9,482 nucleotides of DNA from an uncultured Lachnospiraceae bacterium (GCA_910586005.1 CAJUHG010000091.1:1-9482); one strand, 5' to 3'. Counted from the first letter of the stretch, positions 1-7,574 are shown. Notes: generated by a model from the letters alone, not told the origin. Made by a program: numbers and translations.

Positions 1-583
1 CTTTTTTTTCGATAATTTCAACTAGTTCTTTAAATTTCTTGTTGTTAAATGTCGTTTGAGATACAATACATATACTTTTTTTTGTTTTTAGAGTGAATTT
101 TTCTGCTTCCTCTGAAGTAGAAATTACGGTTGTCTCTTCTATATTACTGCTCCATCCCTTAATTCCCTCTACTTCTGGATGAGTATTATTGCCAATTACT
201 ATTACATGTTTTCCTTCTCTACTATATTGCTCCACAATTTGATGTATTTTTAATACAAAGGGACAAGTGGCATCTACATATGAAATTTTTTCTCTCTTTA
301 AAAGATTATAAACCTCTTTTCCTACACCATGAGAACGGATAACCACTATTCCATTTTTACATTTTTTTAATTCCTCTAGTGTATTTATCACAGATACCCC
401 TTTTTGTTCCAGGTCTTTCACAACTTCTTCATTGTGTATAATAGGCCCATAAGTATAAATGTTACCCTTTGTCTCCTCAATTTGTTGGTAAACAGTGTCC
501 ACTGCACGCCTTACACCAAAACAAAATCCTGCACTCTCTGCTAAAATTATTTCTTTTTCTTGTTTGGCATCATTTAAATCCAT
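1..583 (-). CDS. ispH: 4-hydroxy-3-methylbut-2-enyl diphosphate reductase IspH (LytB), 5' part only
   Basis: IspH is the [4Fe-4S] enzyme of the last MEP-pathway step; it reduces HMBPP to the isoprenoid precursors IPP and DMAPP in the cytosol. The first 194 codons are inside the window and the gene runs off the left edge. Visible family marks are GFCFGV with cluster ligand C21, PIIHN (H50), RSHG (H85), DATCPFV with ligand C107, THPE (H135) and SQTTF near residue 175. The third cluster cysteine would lie beyond the edge. The ATG at 583 is preceded by GGAGG seven bases upstream, which fixes the start. It follows cmk by 47 bases and is surely co-transcribed with it. In many clostridia IspH is fused to S1 RNA-binding domains or followed by rpsA; the cut-off 3' end prevents seeing whether that holds here. 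Confidence 0.96.
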   Translation of the reverse strand, partial: MDLNDAKQEKEIILAESAGFCFGVRRAVDTVYQQIEETKGNIYTYGPIIHNEEVVKDLEQKGVSVINTLEELKKCKNGIVVIRSHGVGKEVYNLLKREKISYVDATCPFVLKIHQIVEQYSREGKHVIVIGNNTHPEVEGIKGWSSNIEETTVISTSEEAEKFTLKTKKSICIVSQTTFNNKKFKELVEIIEKK

Positions 584-630
584 ATGTGATTTCCTCCAGA
601 AGTGAATCTTTCTCTTACCTCTAGTGTAAT

Positions 631-1299
631 TTATTCTAGTTTTTCCTCTACAAGTGTAAGAATTTCATTTACTACCTCTTCAATAGACATCAAAGAACTA
701 TCAATGAGAACGGCATCTTCTGCTTGTCTCAACGGTGAAATTTCTCTGTTCATGTCTTGTTCATCTCGCAGTCTAATATCTTCACATATTTTTTCCAAAC
801 TACATGTGACACCTTTTTCTTGCAATTCTAAAAATCTACGTTTCCCTCTTATTTCTACACTCGCCGTCAAATATATTTTCACTTGTGCTTCTGGCAATAC
901 ACAAGTTCCAATGTCTCTTCCATCCATAATTAAATCGGCAGTACGTGCCATTTCTCTTTGAAGCTGAGTCAATTTTTCTCGCACTTTGTTATATATACTC
1001 GTTGCTGCTGCCATTTTCCCTACTTCTTCTGTCCGAATTAATCCATTTACATTTTCTCCATTTAAAAATACTTGTTGTTCCCCCTTTTCATTTGAAAGAG
1101 TCACAGCGATTTTCTGACAAGCAGCACTGATTGCTGCCTCATTTTCTGGTGCAATTCCCTCTCGCAAAAAAAATAGTGCCATTGCCCGATACATAGCGCC
1201 TGTATCAACATATATATATGATAATTCCTTTGCTACCCTTTTGGCAATAGTACTTTTGCCTGCTCCAGCAGGCCCATCCAATGCAATATTAAATGCCAT
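631..1299 (-). CDS. cmk: cytidylate kinase
   Basis: This enzyme phosphorylates CMP and dCMP with ATP, recycling cytidine nucleotides for nucleic acid and phospholipid synthesis in the cytosol. The 222-residue product has the normal length. It carries the P-loop GPAGAGKST at residues 9-17, the VDTGAMYRA substrate segment near 31-39, MDGRDIGT near 125-132, and the lid/C-terminal signature R..RD..D.NRE.SPL followed by A.DA..IDSS. An in-frame ATG also exists four codons upstream at 1311, but it has no ribosome binding site. Bases just after it form GGAGG five bases before the ATG at 1299, so 1299 is the better start. It sits between the HI0933-family flavoprotein and ispH, an arrangement known from clostridia. 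The preceding gap of about 100 bases shows no terminator. Confidence 0.96.
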   Translation of the reverse strand: MAFNIALDGPAGAGKSTIAKRVAKELSYIYVDTGAMYRAMALFFLREGIAPENEAAISAACQKIAVTLSNEKGEQQVFLNGENVNGLIRTEEVGKMAAATSIYNKVREKLTQLQREMARTADLIMDGRDIGTCVLPEAQVKIYLTASVEIRGKRRFLELQEKGVTCSLEKICEDIRLRDEQDMNREISPLRQAEDAVLIDSSLMSIEEVVNEILTLVEEKLE

Positions 1300-1400
1300 A
1301 TTTTCCTCCATTTTTATATCTATCCCTAAATTGTTATCATTCCTATCATTATTTACTACTTATAAAGGTGGAAGTCTTATCAAACACAAAAACAAAAAAC

Positions 1401-2723
1401 TCAGCAGATACTATCTCCCGCAAGATATCCAGTGGACCATGCAATTTGTAAATTAAATCCTCCTGTCAAAGCATCTAAATCCAATACTTCTCCTGCAAAA
1501 TAAAGCCCTTTTATCTGTTTTGATTCCATAGTAGATGCATTTATTTCTTTCACCTGAACACCTCCCCTAGTAATAATAGCTTCATTAAAATCTCTGAATT
1601 TTGTTAATGTAAGTGGAAATGCTTTTATTAATTCTACAAATCTTCTCCTCTCCCCTTTGGTAATCTCATTTACTTTCTTCTCTGGGAAAATTCCACTAAG
1701 ATTTACAATCACTGGAATTAGCTTTGCTGGAAAAAGTTTTTGAAGCGCATTCTTAAACTGCCGATTTTGATTTTCCTCAAAGTCTCGCAAAATACGCTTG
1801 TCCAATTGTTCTCTTGTTAAAGCTGGTTTTAAATCAATTTCCATAGATAAGGGCATGTGATCTATATAATCATTGACCACACTGCTAGCACTCAGCAATA
1901 AAGGTCCACTGACACCATAATGAGTAAAAAGCATTTCTCCAAATTCTTCAAATAGAAGTTTTTTTTCTTTCTTAATACAAACAGAAACATTCTTTAAAGA
2001 TAATCCTTGTAACTCTTTTACCCAATCCTCTTTTGTCTCAAGAGGAACTAAAGATGGTCTTAATTCTGTCACTGTATGCCCTAGTTTTTTTGCAAACTTA
2101 TAACCATCTCCTGTAGAACCTGTGGATGGATAAGAACATCCTCCCGTAGCAATTATCACAGCATCTGCAAAAAGCACTGTCTCGTCTGCAAGCATAACAC
2201 CTTTTATTTGCTTTTGCATCTCTTTTTGTGAATTTGCTAATTCTACTTTTATTTTTGTTATATTTTCTTTAGACTCTATTTCTTCTACTTCTTTTTCCTT
2301 CACCAAAACATTTGTTACTTCTGTATGGAGACGTACATCTACTCTTTGTTTCTGTAATTCTTGCTGAAGCGTATGTATCACATCAGAAGAATGGTCTGAC
2401 CTTGGAAAGACACGTTCTCCACGTTCTATTTTAATGGTAAGCCCATGCATTTTAAAAAAATCCATTACCTGAAAATTGGTAAAGCTATAAAAAGCACTAT
2501 ATAAGAACTTTCTATTGCGCATAACACTTTTAAATAAATTTTCCATATCACAAGCGTTTGTTATATTACATCTTCCTTTTCCAGTAATAAAAATTTTTTT
2601 TCCAAGTTTTTCATTTTTTTCTAGTAAAAGAACTTTATGCCCTTTACTTGCTGCTTGAATTGCTGCAATCATTCCTGCAGCTCCTCCACCAATTACAATC
2701 ACTTTGCTCATGCTTTTGTCCAT
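1401..2723 (-). CDS. HI0933/YhiN-family FAD-dependent oxidoreductase (aminoacetone oxidase/BaiN-like)
   Basis: A soluble two-dinucleotide-fold flavoprotein of 440 residues; the family usually has about 400-420. Motifs in order are the FAD-binding GGGAAG at 12-17, the family hallmark GKKIFITGKGRCNITN at 41-56, ATGGCSYPSTGSTGDGY near 192-208, FTHYGVSGP near 266-274, TRGGV near 396-400, and GLYFAGEVLDLDALTGG followed by NLQIAWSTG at the C terminus. A Lys/Glu-rich stretch near residues 142-172 looks like a lineage-specific insertion and accounts for the extra length. Members have been named aminoacetone oxidase or, in bile-acid-converting clostridia, BaiN. With cmk and ispH as neighbours and no bai genes in view, a bile-acid role should not be assumed. 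The true substrate is unknown. An alternative ATG lies four codons in (2711); neither start has an ideal ribosome binding site. Confidence 0.9.
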   Translation of the reverse strand: MDKSMSKVIVIGGGAAGMIAAIQAASKGHKVLLLEKNEKLGKKIFITGKGRCNITNACDMENLFKSVMRNRKFLYSAFYSFTNFQVMDFFKMHGLTIKIERGERVFPRSDHSSDVIHTLQQELQKQRVDVRLHTEVTNVLVKEKEVEEIESKENITKIKVELANSQKEMQKQIKGVMLADETVLFADAVIIATGGCSYPSTGSTGDGYKFAKKLGHTVTELRPSLVPLETKEDWVKELQGLSLKNVSVCIKKEKKLLFEEFGEMLFTHYGVSGPLLLSASSVVNDYIDHMPLSMEIDLKPALTREQLDKRILRDFEENQNRQFKNALQKLFPAKLIPVIVNLSGIFPEKKVNEITKGERRRFVELIKAFPLTLTKFRDFNEAIITRGGVQVKEINASTMESKQIKGLYFAGEVLDLDALTGGFNLQIAWSTGYLAGDSIC

Positions 2724-2770
2724 ACTTTCTATATCTTTTCCTTTAAGAAGATACTAATATTATATAGAAA

Positions 2771-3673
2771 CTATATCAAAGGGGGACTAGAATTAGCAAT
2801 ATAATCTATTTCATCCTTTCCATATACTTGATATTCTTCCCAAATTTGCTCTAAAGTTTCTAAATTTTTTATCACATCTCCCTGCTTTTTCATAAAGATA
2901 GCCATAATTAATGCATTAATGACACTTAAAGGCGCAACCAAAGAATCTATCATAGAAGACATATTACTTTTTGCAATCAAATTGCAAGAAGAATATAGAT
3001 TGATAGGAGAATGTATATTGTCTGACAAAGTGATTACTTTTGCATTACGGCTATTTGCAAATTCTATTGCCTTTAATGTACGTATCGAATATCTAGGAAA
3101 ACTAATTCCAATTATAACATCTTCGTTGCAAATATGAACCATCTGTTCTAATAATTCACTAGAACTACTTGTATGTATCAGACGTACGTCTTCAAATATC
3201 ATATTGAGATAAAATGCTAAAAATTCTGCCAATGATGTACAACTTCTTATTCCAATTACATAGATATGTCTTGCAGAAAGAATAGTATCTACTGCCATCT
3301 CAAAAACACGTGACTCCATCTTTTCTAATGTTTCTTTAATTCGCTTTATATCTGACTGCAATACAGTTTCTAATAACTCAGACTGAGACATTTTTCTATA
3401 GATATCTTCTGTCCGATTTATAGTACATGATTTACTACGTGCTAATTCCTCTATGGCATATTGAAGTTCTGAATATCCTTTGTATCCTAAATGAGTGGCA
3501 AAACGGACAACTGTTGATTCACTAACCCCCACCATATTACCTAATCTAGCTGCTGTCAAAAAAACTGCCTTATCATAATTATCTGTAATGTAAGCAGCAA
3601 GGAGTCTTTCTCTTTTACTAAAACTCCTATATTTTTCATTGATACGATTTAGTAACTCGTTCGTGCTGCTCAT
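2771..3673 (-). CDS. RpiR/MurR-family transcriptional regulator (HTH plus SIS domain)
   Basis: A 300-residue DNA-binding regulator. The N-terminal HTH_6 domain spans about residues 1-77, with the helix-turn-helix around 36-60 (TAARLGNMVGVSESTVVRFA). A SIS sugar-isomerase-fold domain spans about 128-255 and normally senses a phosphosugar. Two SIS loops are recognisable: VIGIRSCTS near 139-147, and ISFPRYS near 180-186 where classical members have an SxSGxT phosphate-binding loop, so the effector may differ. The start is well supported by GAGGAAGGA just upstream of the ATG at 3673. The gene ends 47 bases before the HI0933-family gene with no visible terminator, so read-through into cmk-ispH is likely. 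No sugar-catabolic gene is in the window, so the regulon cannot be inferred. Confidence 0.92.
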   Translation of the reverse strand: MSSTNELLNRINEKYRSFSKRERLLAAYITDNYDKAVFLTAARLGNMVGVSESTVVRFATHLGYKGYSELQYAIEELARSKSCTINRTEDIYRKMSQSELLETVLQSDIKRIKETLEKMESRVFEMAVDTILSARHIYVIGIRSCTSLAEFLAFYLNMIFEDVRLIHTSSSSELLEQMVHICNEDVIIGISFPRYSIRTLKAIEFANSRNAKVITLSDNIHSPINLYSSCNLIAKSNMSSMIDSLVAPLSVINALIMAIFMKKQGDVIKNLETLEQIWEEYQVYGKDEIDYIANSSPPLI

Positions 3674-3751
3674 TTTATCCTTCCTCGGTTTCTACCAAAA
3701 ATATTCATATAGTATTATAATTGTTTTGCAATCTATGCTATACTTATCTGG

Positions 3752-3772
3752 TCCATTGAATATCATCCATTG
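3752..3772. repeat. Short direct repeat in the leader of the RpiR-like gene, possible operator
   Basis: The 7-mer TCCATTG occurs at 3752-3758 and again at 3766-3772, a 14-base period. It falls inside the predicted leader downstream of the promoter at 3807-3835. Regulators of this family often bind paired half-sites near their own gene, so an autoregulatory operator is possible. A chance repeat is equally plausible at this length. Confidence 0.2.
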
Positions 3773-3806
3773 CTTCACAATAAGATATTGGAACCTATAT
3801 TTTTTG

Positions 3807-3835
3807 ATTATACCATAAAAAATACATAAAGTCTA
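3807..3835 (-). promoter_or_regulatory. Extended -10 promoter for the rpiR-like/flavoprotein/cmk/ispH unit
   Basis: Read on the minus strand: a -35-like TAGACT (3830-3835), a 17-base spacer, and a perfect TATAAT (3807-3812) preceded by TGG, which makes an extended -10. The -35 box overlaps the stop codon of the upstream FAD/Rieske gene. Transcription would start near position 3800 and give a leader of about 125 bases before the regulator's ATG at 3673. This is the best promoter-like sequence seen upstream of the regulator and the cmk-ispH block. Confidence 0.6.
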
Positions 3836-5197
3836 TTGTTGACAGAAACCATTCTGTGCTGGACCATTTAAGAGATTTCCTTCTGCTGTGAAACGTGAAC
3901 CATGACAAGGACATTCCCAAGTATTTTCATCTGCATTTTTTTCCAATTTACATCCCATGTGAGAACATTTTTTTGGAAATTCCTCCAAAGACAAGGCTTG
4001 TTTTGACAAACCTTTTACTGCCTGCATAACATTTTCTGTAAAATTTTTAGAAAGTGCAGTTACTGGAAAACGTTGAGGTGCAAATACCTCTTCCTTCTCG
4101 TTTTCTCTGCCTGCTATCATATCTCTAATAATGGTTGCTGCAACCATAGAGGAAGTCATTCCCCACTTACCAAATCCTGTTGCCACATACCAATTTGGAA
4201 TTTCTGAAGAAAAATAACCAATATATGGAATTTTATCCATAGAAATGCAATCTTGGGCAGACCAATGTGCAATTTCACTACATCTAGGAAACCAATTTCT
4301 TGCTTTTTCCCTTAATTTATCATATTTTCCTCCAGAAGTATTTTCTCCTGTCCGATGCCCCTCTCCACCTAAAAGTAGTACCTGCTTCCCATTTTTCTCA
4401 CAAGTTCGAAAAGAATATCCCTCTTCTTTTATTCCAAGATACATACCTTCCATTTTTTCTAAGCCAGATAAATCTAATGCAATTACATAACTTCGTTCCT
4501 GATGCATTCTTAGAAAATAATATCCAGGTACCACTTGCCAAGGATAGTGAACTGCAAACACCAGATGTTCTGCTTCCACCTTTCCATATTCTGTAAATAC
4601 ACAGTTATTTTCTAGTCGCACCACTCTAGAATCCTCATAGATTTTCAATTTTTCTGATAGATGTTTTATAAATTCTAATGGATGAAATTGGGCTTGATTT
4701 TGGAATTTCATGGCTCCCTCTACTGAAAATGGAAGCTCTGTTTTTGTAGTAAATTCTGCTGAAATGCCAAGAATTTTTGCTACTTCTACTTCCTTTTTCA
4801 ATTCTTCCACATGTTCTGCCTTTGTGGTATAAAGATAAGATGGACATCTTTGAAAATGGCAATCAATCTTTTCCTTTTCTATGATAGTTTCATAGTGTTC
4901 AATTGCTTGTTGGTTCGCTTGTGCATACATTTTTGCCTTTTCTTCTCCAAATTTTTCAATTAGATAAGAATAAATTAAATTATGCTGGGATGTAATCTTT
5001 GCGGTAGTATTTTGTGTTTGTCCACTTGCAATATGTCCTGCTTCTAAAACTATTGTTTCCATTCCTTGTTCTTCTAACAAATAAGCCGTCAAAATTCCTG
5101 CCATTCCTGCTCCAATTACTACAACTTTTGTATGAATATCTTCTTTTAAAACTTCCTTTCTAGGAATTTCAATCGTTTTTCTCCAAATTGATTCCAT
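3833..5197 (-). CDS. FAD-dependent oxidoreductase with C-terminal Rieske [2Fe-2S] domain (YhfW-like)
   Basis: A 454-residue fusion. Residues about 22-370 form a DAO-type flavin oxidoreductase: the FAD-binding VVIGAGMAG sits at 26-34, the acidic end of the second strand at LEAG (51-54), and a DAO-type C-terminal stretch ATGFGKWGMTSS at 349-360. Residues 411-446 are a Rieske domain with CSHMGC (C411, H413, C416) and CPCHGS (C429, C431, H432). C411/H413/C429/H432 would bind the cluster, and C416/C431 are placed for the disulfide seen in bc1-type Rieske proteins. No signal peptide or membrane segment is present, so it is probably cytosolic. The protein ends about ten residues after the last ligand region (GPAQNG), shorter than usual for this class (about 500 residues in Bacillus YhfW). 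The substrate is unknown. GAGGAA precedes the ATG. It appears to be its own transcription unit. Confidence 0.9.
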   Translation of the reverse strand: MESIWRKTIEIPRKEVLKEDIHTKVVVIGAGMAGILTAYLLEEQGMETIVLEAGHIASGQTQNTTAKITSQHNLIYSYLIEKFGEEKAKMYAQANQQAIEHYETIIEKEKIDCHFQRCPSYLYTTKAEHVEELKKEVEVAKILGISAEFTTKTELPFSVEGAMKFQNQAQFHPLEFIKHLSEKLKIYEDSRVVRLENNCVFTEYGKVEAEHLVFAVHYPWQVVPGYYFLRMHQERSYVIALDLSGLEKMEGMYLGIKEEGYSFRTCEKNGKQVLLLGGEGHRTGENTSGGKYDKLREKARNWFPRCSEIAHWSAQDCISMDKIPYIGYFSSEIPNWYVATGFGKWGMTSSMVAATIIRDMIAGRENEKEEVFAPQRFPVTALSKNFTENVMQAVKGLSKQALSLEEFPKKCSHMGCKLEKNADENTWECPCHGSRFTAEGNLLNGPAQNGFCQQ

Positions 5198-5221
5198 AAA
5201 ATTTCCTCAATTCATATTATT

Positions 5222-5251
5222 ATTTTATGCTGTTCTCATTTAGGCCATCAA
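5222..5251 (-). promoter_or_regulatory. Candidate promoter of the FAD/Rieske gene
   Basis: On the minus strand, TTGATG (5246-5251) and TAAAAT (5222-5227) are separated by 18 bases, matching the -35 and -10 consensus at 4 of 6 and 5 of 6 positions. The start of transcription would lie about 15-20 bases before the ATG at 5197, leaving room for its GAGGAA ribosome binding site. In such AT-rich DNA this match is suggestive only. Confidence 0.4.
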
Positions 5252-5337
5252 TAAAATTATCTATACACTTTCCTACTATTTCTATGGCTCTTTTGTTTAT
5301 TATTTCTAAAATATAACAATTTATGTACTAATATTAA

Positions 5338-5392
5338 AAGAAGACAAGTGCAATTCTTGTTGGCTTTCAACAATCGGTACACTTGTCTTCTT
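5338..5392 (-). terminator. Long two-part hairpin between the ABC operon and the FAD/Rieske gene
   Basis: Perfect 13-base arms at 5338-5350 and 5380-5392 enclose a second 6-bp stem (5357-5362 with 5368-5373, loop of five bases). Read on the minus strand the distal arm ends in CTTCTTTT and then AT-rich sequence, a weak U-tract. It may be a backup terminator for the ABC operon or a structured leader upstream of the FAD/Rieske gene. It does not end in a T-run on the plus strand, so minus-strand function is favoured. Confidence 0.5.
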
Positions 5393-5449
5393 AGAATCAA
5401 ATGGACAAGCACTTTAACATTTCGCAATAACATGGTCTTTCCTATGAAA

Positions 5450-5496
5450 GAAAAAATTAGGTAATTGCAAAACAATTTCGCTTCACAATTACCTAA
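5450..5496 (-). terminator. Intrinsic terminator of the ABC transporter operon
   Basis: On the minus strand TTAGGTAATTG (5486-5496) pairs perfectly with CAATTACCTAA (5457-5467) across an 18-base loop and runs directly into a T-tract (TTTTTTCTTTC). It begins 45 bases after the permease stop codon, which is the expected place and orientation for a Rho-independent terminator. Confidence 0.8.
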
Positions 5497-5541
5497 ATTG
5501 GAACTATATCTTAGAATTTTCCCTTGCACCATATCAATATT

Positions 5542-6729
5542 TTACTTTGAAAACATAACTTTTTCATTATCAAACATTTTTGTTAGAATAAATACACCTA
5601 TCCCTGCATAACAAATATTGGCCACTACTGTTACTATAATATTTACTATACTTATATCTAAGGAAAAAATAGCACTCATACATTGCGCACTATTATATAA
5701 AGGAATTAAAAACCATATAGGCTCCGTTTTACAAAGACTTTCCACCATAGAAGTTACTCCAAGTAACATAGAAATTATCATAATAGGAGTAATCCAACCA
5801 GTTGCTTCCTTTACATTTTTTGCAAAAGCAGATACAATGGAAATCAATGCAACAATTACAAGAGCAGTAGATAAAATTATCAATAATAACATAGCATATT
5901 CTTTCATTCCATAAACACTAGCATTGATATTTTCTTCTCCTCCCATCAATTTAGGCAAGGATAACATTGTACCTAAAAAACTAGAAAAACCACTTAAAAT
6001 TGCAATAACACTCAAACTAACAATTTTTCCTAAAGCTAAATGACTTCGTTTTATCGGGGTTACCAATAAGGTAGCAATGGTTCCACGTTCTTTTTCACCT
6101 GCAATAGATTCAGGAGCAATTGCCATACATCCACTAAATAAAAACACCATCATTAACATAGGAACCATCATAGAAAATACTTGTATAGACATATCTTCTT
6201 CTGATGCTAAATCATATCCTTCTTCTGCTGGATTAATATCAAATTTATTGGCAAGAGAAGATTCATACTGATCTAATACTTCTTTCATTATACCATAAGC
6301 AGATTTGGATTCTGTATTACTGGAATTATAATAAATTTCAACTGCTGGCGCAGGATTTCCTGTTGACACATCATATTCTGCCACAAGTTCATCAAAATTT
6401 TCTGGAAATACTGCAACTATAGAGCCTTCCTCTCCATCTGCTAAATTCTCTAATGCTTCTTGCTTTTTATCTTCTCCTGAAAGTTCTGAAAATATAATGG
6501 GAGTTCCTTGTTCTGCTATTATTTTCAAGCTCTGAGGTAGACTCTGTACAGAAACTTTTATCTGATAATTCTCTGTGTTTTCAAACTGAGAAGTAAATCC
6601 CATTCCCATTACAGAATATAACAGATAAATCATAACTCCTGGCATAATTACCGTAGTAAGAACCATTCTTTTATCTGTAAAAAAGCGGGTAAATTCCTTT
6701 TTGATAATTGTCATTATATTATTTTTCAT
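5542..6729 (-). CDS. ABC-2 type transporter permease (NatB-like)
   Basis: Membrane subunit of an ABC exporter, 395 residues from the chosen start. A first membrane helix near residues 22-44 is followed by a large hydrophilic domain (about 45-180), expected outside the membrane, then about five further helices near 183-205, 231-255, 278-302, 310-330 and 371-392. GEKERGTIATLLVTPI (211-226), after the second helix, is the typical ABC-2/NatB cytoplasmic segment that contacts the ATPase. This layout matches the ABC2_membrane_3/NatB class, whose best-known member exports Na+ in Bacillus; other members export peptides or antibiotics, so the cargo here is open. An upstream in-frame ATG at 6762 is rejected because AGGTGA sits six bases before the ATG at 6729. 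The start overlaps the ATPase 3' end by 11 bases, indicating translational coupling. Confidence 0.88.
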   Translation of the reverse strand: MKNNIMTIIKKEFTRFFTDKRMVLTTVIMPGVMIYLLYSVMGMGFTSQFENTENYQIKVSVQSLPQSLKIIAEQGTPIIFSELSGEDKKQEALENLADGEEGSIVAVFPENFDELVAEYDVSTGNPAPAVEIYYNSSNTESKSAYGIMKEVLDQYESSLANKFDINPAEEGYDLASEEDMSIQVFSMMVPMLMMVFLFSGCMAIAPESIAGEKERGTIATLLVTPIKRSHLALGKIVSLSVIAILSGFSSFLGTMLSLPKLMGGEENINASVYGMKEYAMLLLIILSTALVIVALISIVSAFAKNVKEATGWITPIMIISMLLGVTSMVESLCKTEPIWFLIPLYNSAQCMSAIFSLDISIVNIIVTVVANICYAGIGVFILTKMFDNEKVMFSK

Positions 6730-7501
6730 AGGATTCACCTGCTCTTTCTGCATAAATATCAAAGAATTTTTCTTCTAAACATTTTTCTGCTGTTATATTT
6801 TCCAAGGTATCACAAACTACCATACTTCCATCAATAATAATTCCCACACGGTCACAAATTTTTTCTATTAAACTAAAAATATGTGTAGACACAACAATAG
6901 TTTTTCCCTGTGATTTTAATTCTAATAAAAAATCAGTTACCACTTTTGCTGTCAGTACATCTAATCCATTGGTTGGTTCATCAAAAATAATAATGGATGG
7001 ATTATGTACAATTGAAATCACCAATGATACTTTCTGTTTCATTCCTGTAGATAAATTTGCCACTTTTACTTCTGCAAATTGAGAAATCTGAAATTTTTCA
7101 AATAATTCCTGTTTTCGTTTCCTTGCAGTTTCTTTTTCTACCCCATGCAATTCTGCAAAAAAATCAAATAAATAATTAGGAGTAAAAAATTCTTCTAATT
7201 TTAATTCACTTGTAAGAAATCCTATTTTACTGCGAACTTCATTTGGATTTTTCACTACACTAGAGCCATCGACTAACACATCCCCCTCATCTGGTACAAT
7301 CAAAGCAGACATCATACGAAGTGTGGTCGTTTTTCCTGCCCCATTAGAACCAAGTAGTCCAAATACTTCCCCCTCATAAGCAGTAAAACTTAAATGATTT
7401 ACTGCCACTTTCAAGCGTTCTTTTGTTCCTTGAATCTTCTGCTGTTTTGCTGAAACCTTAAAAGTTTTTTTTAGGTTCTGCACTTGTAATAATTCTTTCA
7501 T
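6719..7501 (-). CDS. ABC transporter ATP-binding protein (NatA-like)
   Basis: Cytoplasmic ATPase that powers the permease encoded next; 260 residues. It has Walker A GSNGAGKTT (51-59), signature LSTGM (150-154), Walker B IIIFDE (170-175) followed by the D-loop GLD (179-181), and the H-loop histidine H207 in STH. At the Q-loop position the expected glutamine is missing (IGFLTSEL, 93-100), which I believe is usual for NatA-like members but cannot verify here. A charged insertion (about residues 15-30) precedes the first core strand. An in-frame ATG exists at 7549, but it overlaps the predicted -10 box; AAAGGA lies six bases before the ATG at 7501, so that start is chosen. It is first in a two-gene operon. 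Likely role is efflux of Na+ or a small toxic or peptide substrate. Confidence 0.92.
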   Translation of the reverse strand: MKELLQVQNLKKTFKVSAKQQKIQGTKERLKVAVNHLSFTAYEGEVFGLLGSNGAGKTTTLRMMSALIVPDEGDVLVDGSSVVKNPNEVRSKIGFLTSELKLEEFFTPNYLFDFFAELHGVEKETARKRKQELFEKFQISQFAEVKVANLSTGMKQKVSLVISIVHNPSIIIFDEPTNGLDVLTAKVVTDFLLELKSQGKTIVVSTHIFSLIEKICDRVGIIIDGSMVVCDTLENITAEKCLEEKFFDIYAERAGESYEK

Positions 7502-7545
7502 GCTAATTCCTTTCTTAATATGTATCATTGTACTATTCATATAAC

Positions 7546-7574
7546 ACAATAAAATATATTATATTCTTTGTCAA
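7546..7574 (-). promoter_or_regulatory. Promoter of the NatAB-like ABC operon
   Basis: On the minus strand a perfect -35 TTGACA (7569-7574) is followed after 17 bases by TATTGT (7546-7551, 4 of 6 to the -10 consensus). Transcription would start near 7539, about 38 bases upstream of the ATG at 7501 and its AAAGGA ribosome binding site. This geometry supports the shorter start of the ATPase. Confidence 0.6.

Larger units (their letters stand above)
5198..5541. other. Intergenic region, 344 bases, without a convincing gene
   Basis: It holds, in minus-strand order, the ABC operon terminator (5496-5450), a longer hairpin (5392-5338) and a candidate promoter (5251-5222). A 91-codon open frame on the minus strand (5532-5257) runs through both hairpins, has no recognisable domain and a poor composition, and is not called as a gene. 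Confidence 0.7.

Noticed and set aside
602..1130. Plus-strand open frames opposite cmk
   Set aside because: They are antisense frames in low-complexity Ser/Leu/Phe-rich translation, with no domain, and the minus-strand gene is unmistakable.
1300..1311. Four-residue longer start for cmk
   Set aside because: The codons of this extension themselves form the GGAGG ribosome binding site of the ATG at 1299.
1401..2723. Naming the flavoprotein baiN as a bile-acid gene
   Set aside because: The family match is real, but the neighbours are cmk and ispH and no other bai gene is present.
5257..5532. A 91-codon minus-strand open frame
   Set aside because: It spans the ABC operon terminator and a second hairpin, shows no domain or signal, and its composition looks like translated structured intergenic DNA.
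7502..7549. N-terminal extension of the ABC ATPase from the upstream ATG
   Set aside because: The first ATG overlaps the predicted -10 box and lacks a ribosome binding site; the ATG at 7501 has one, and the family normally starts there.
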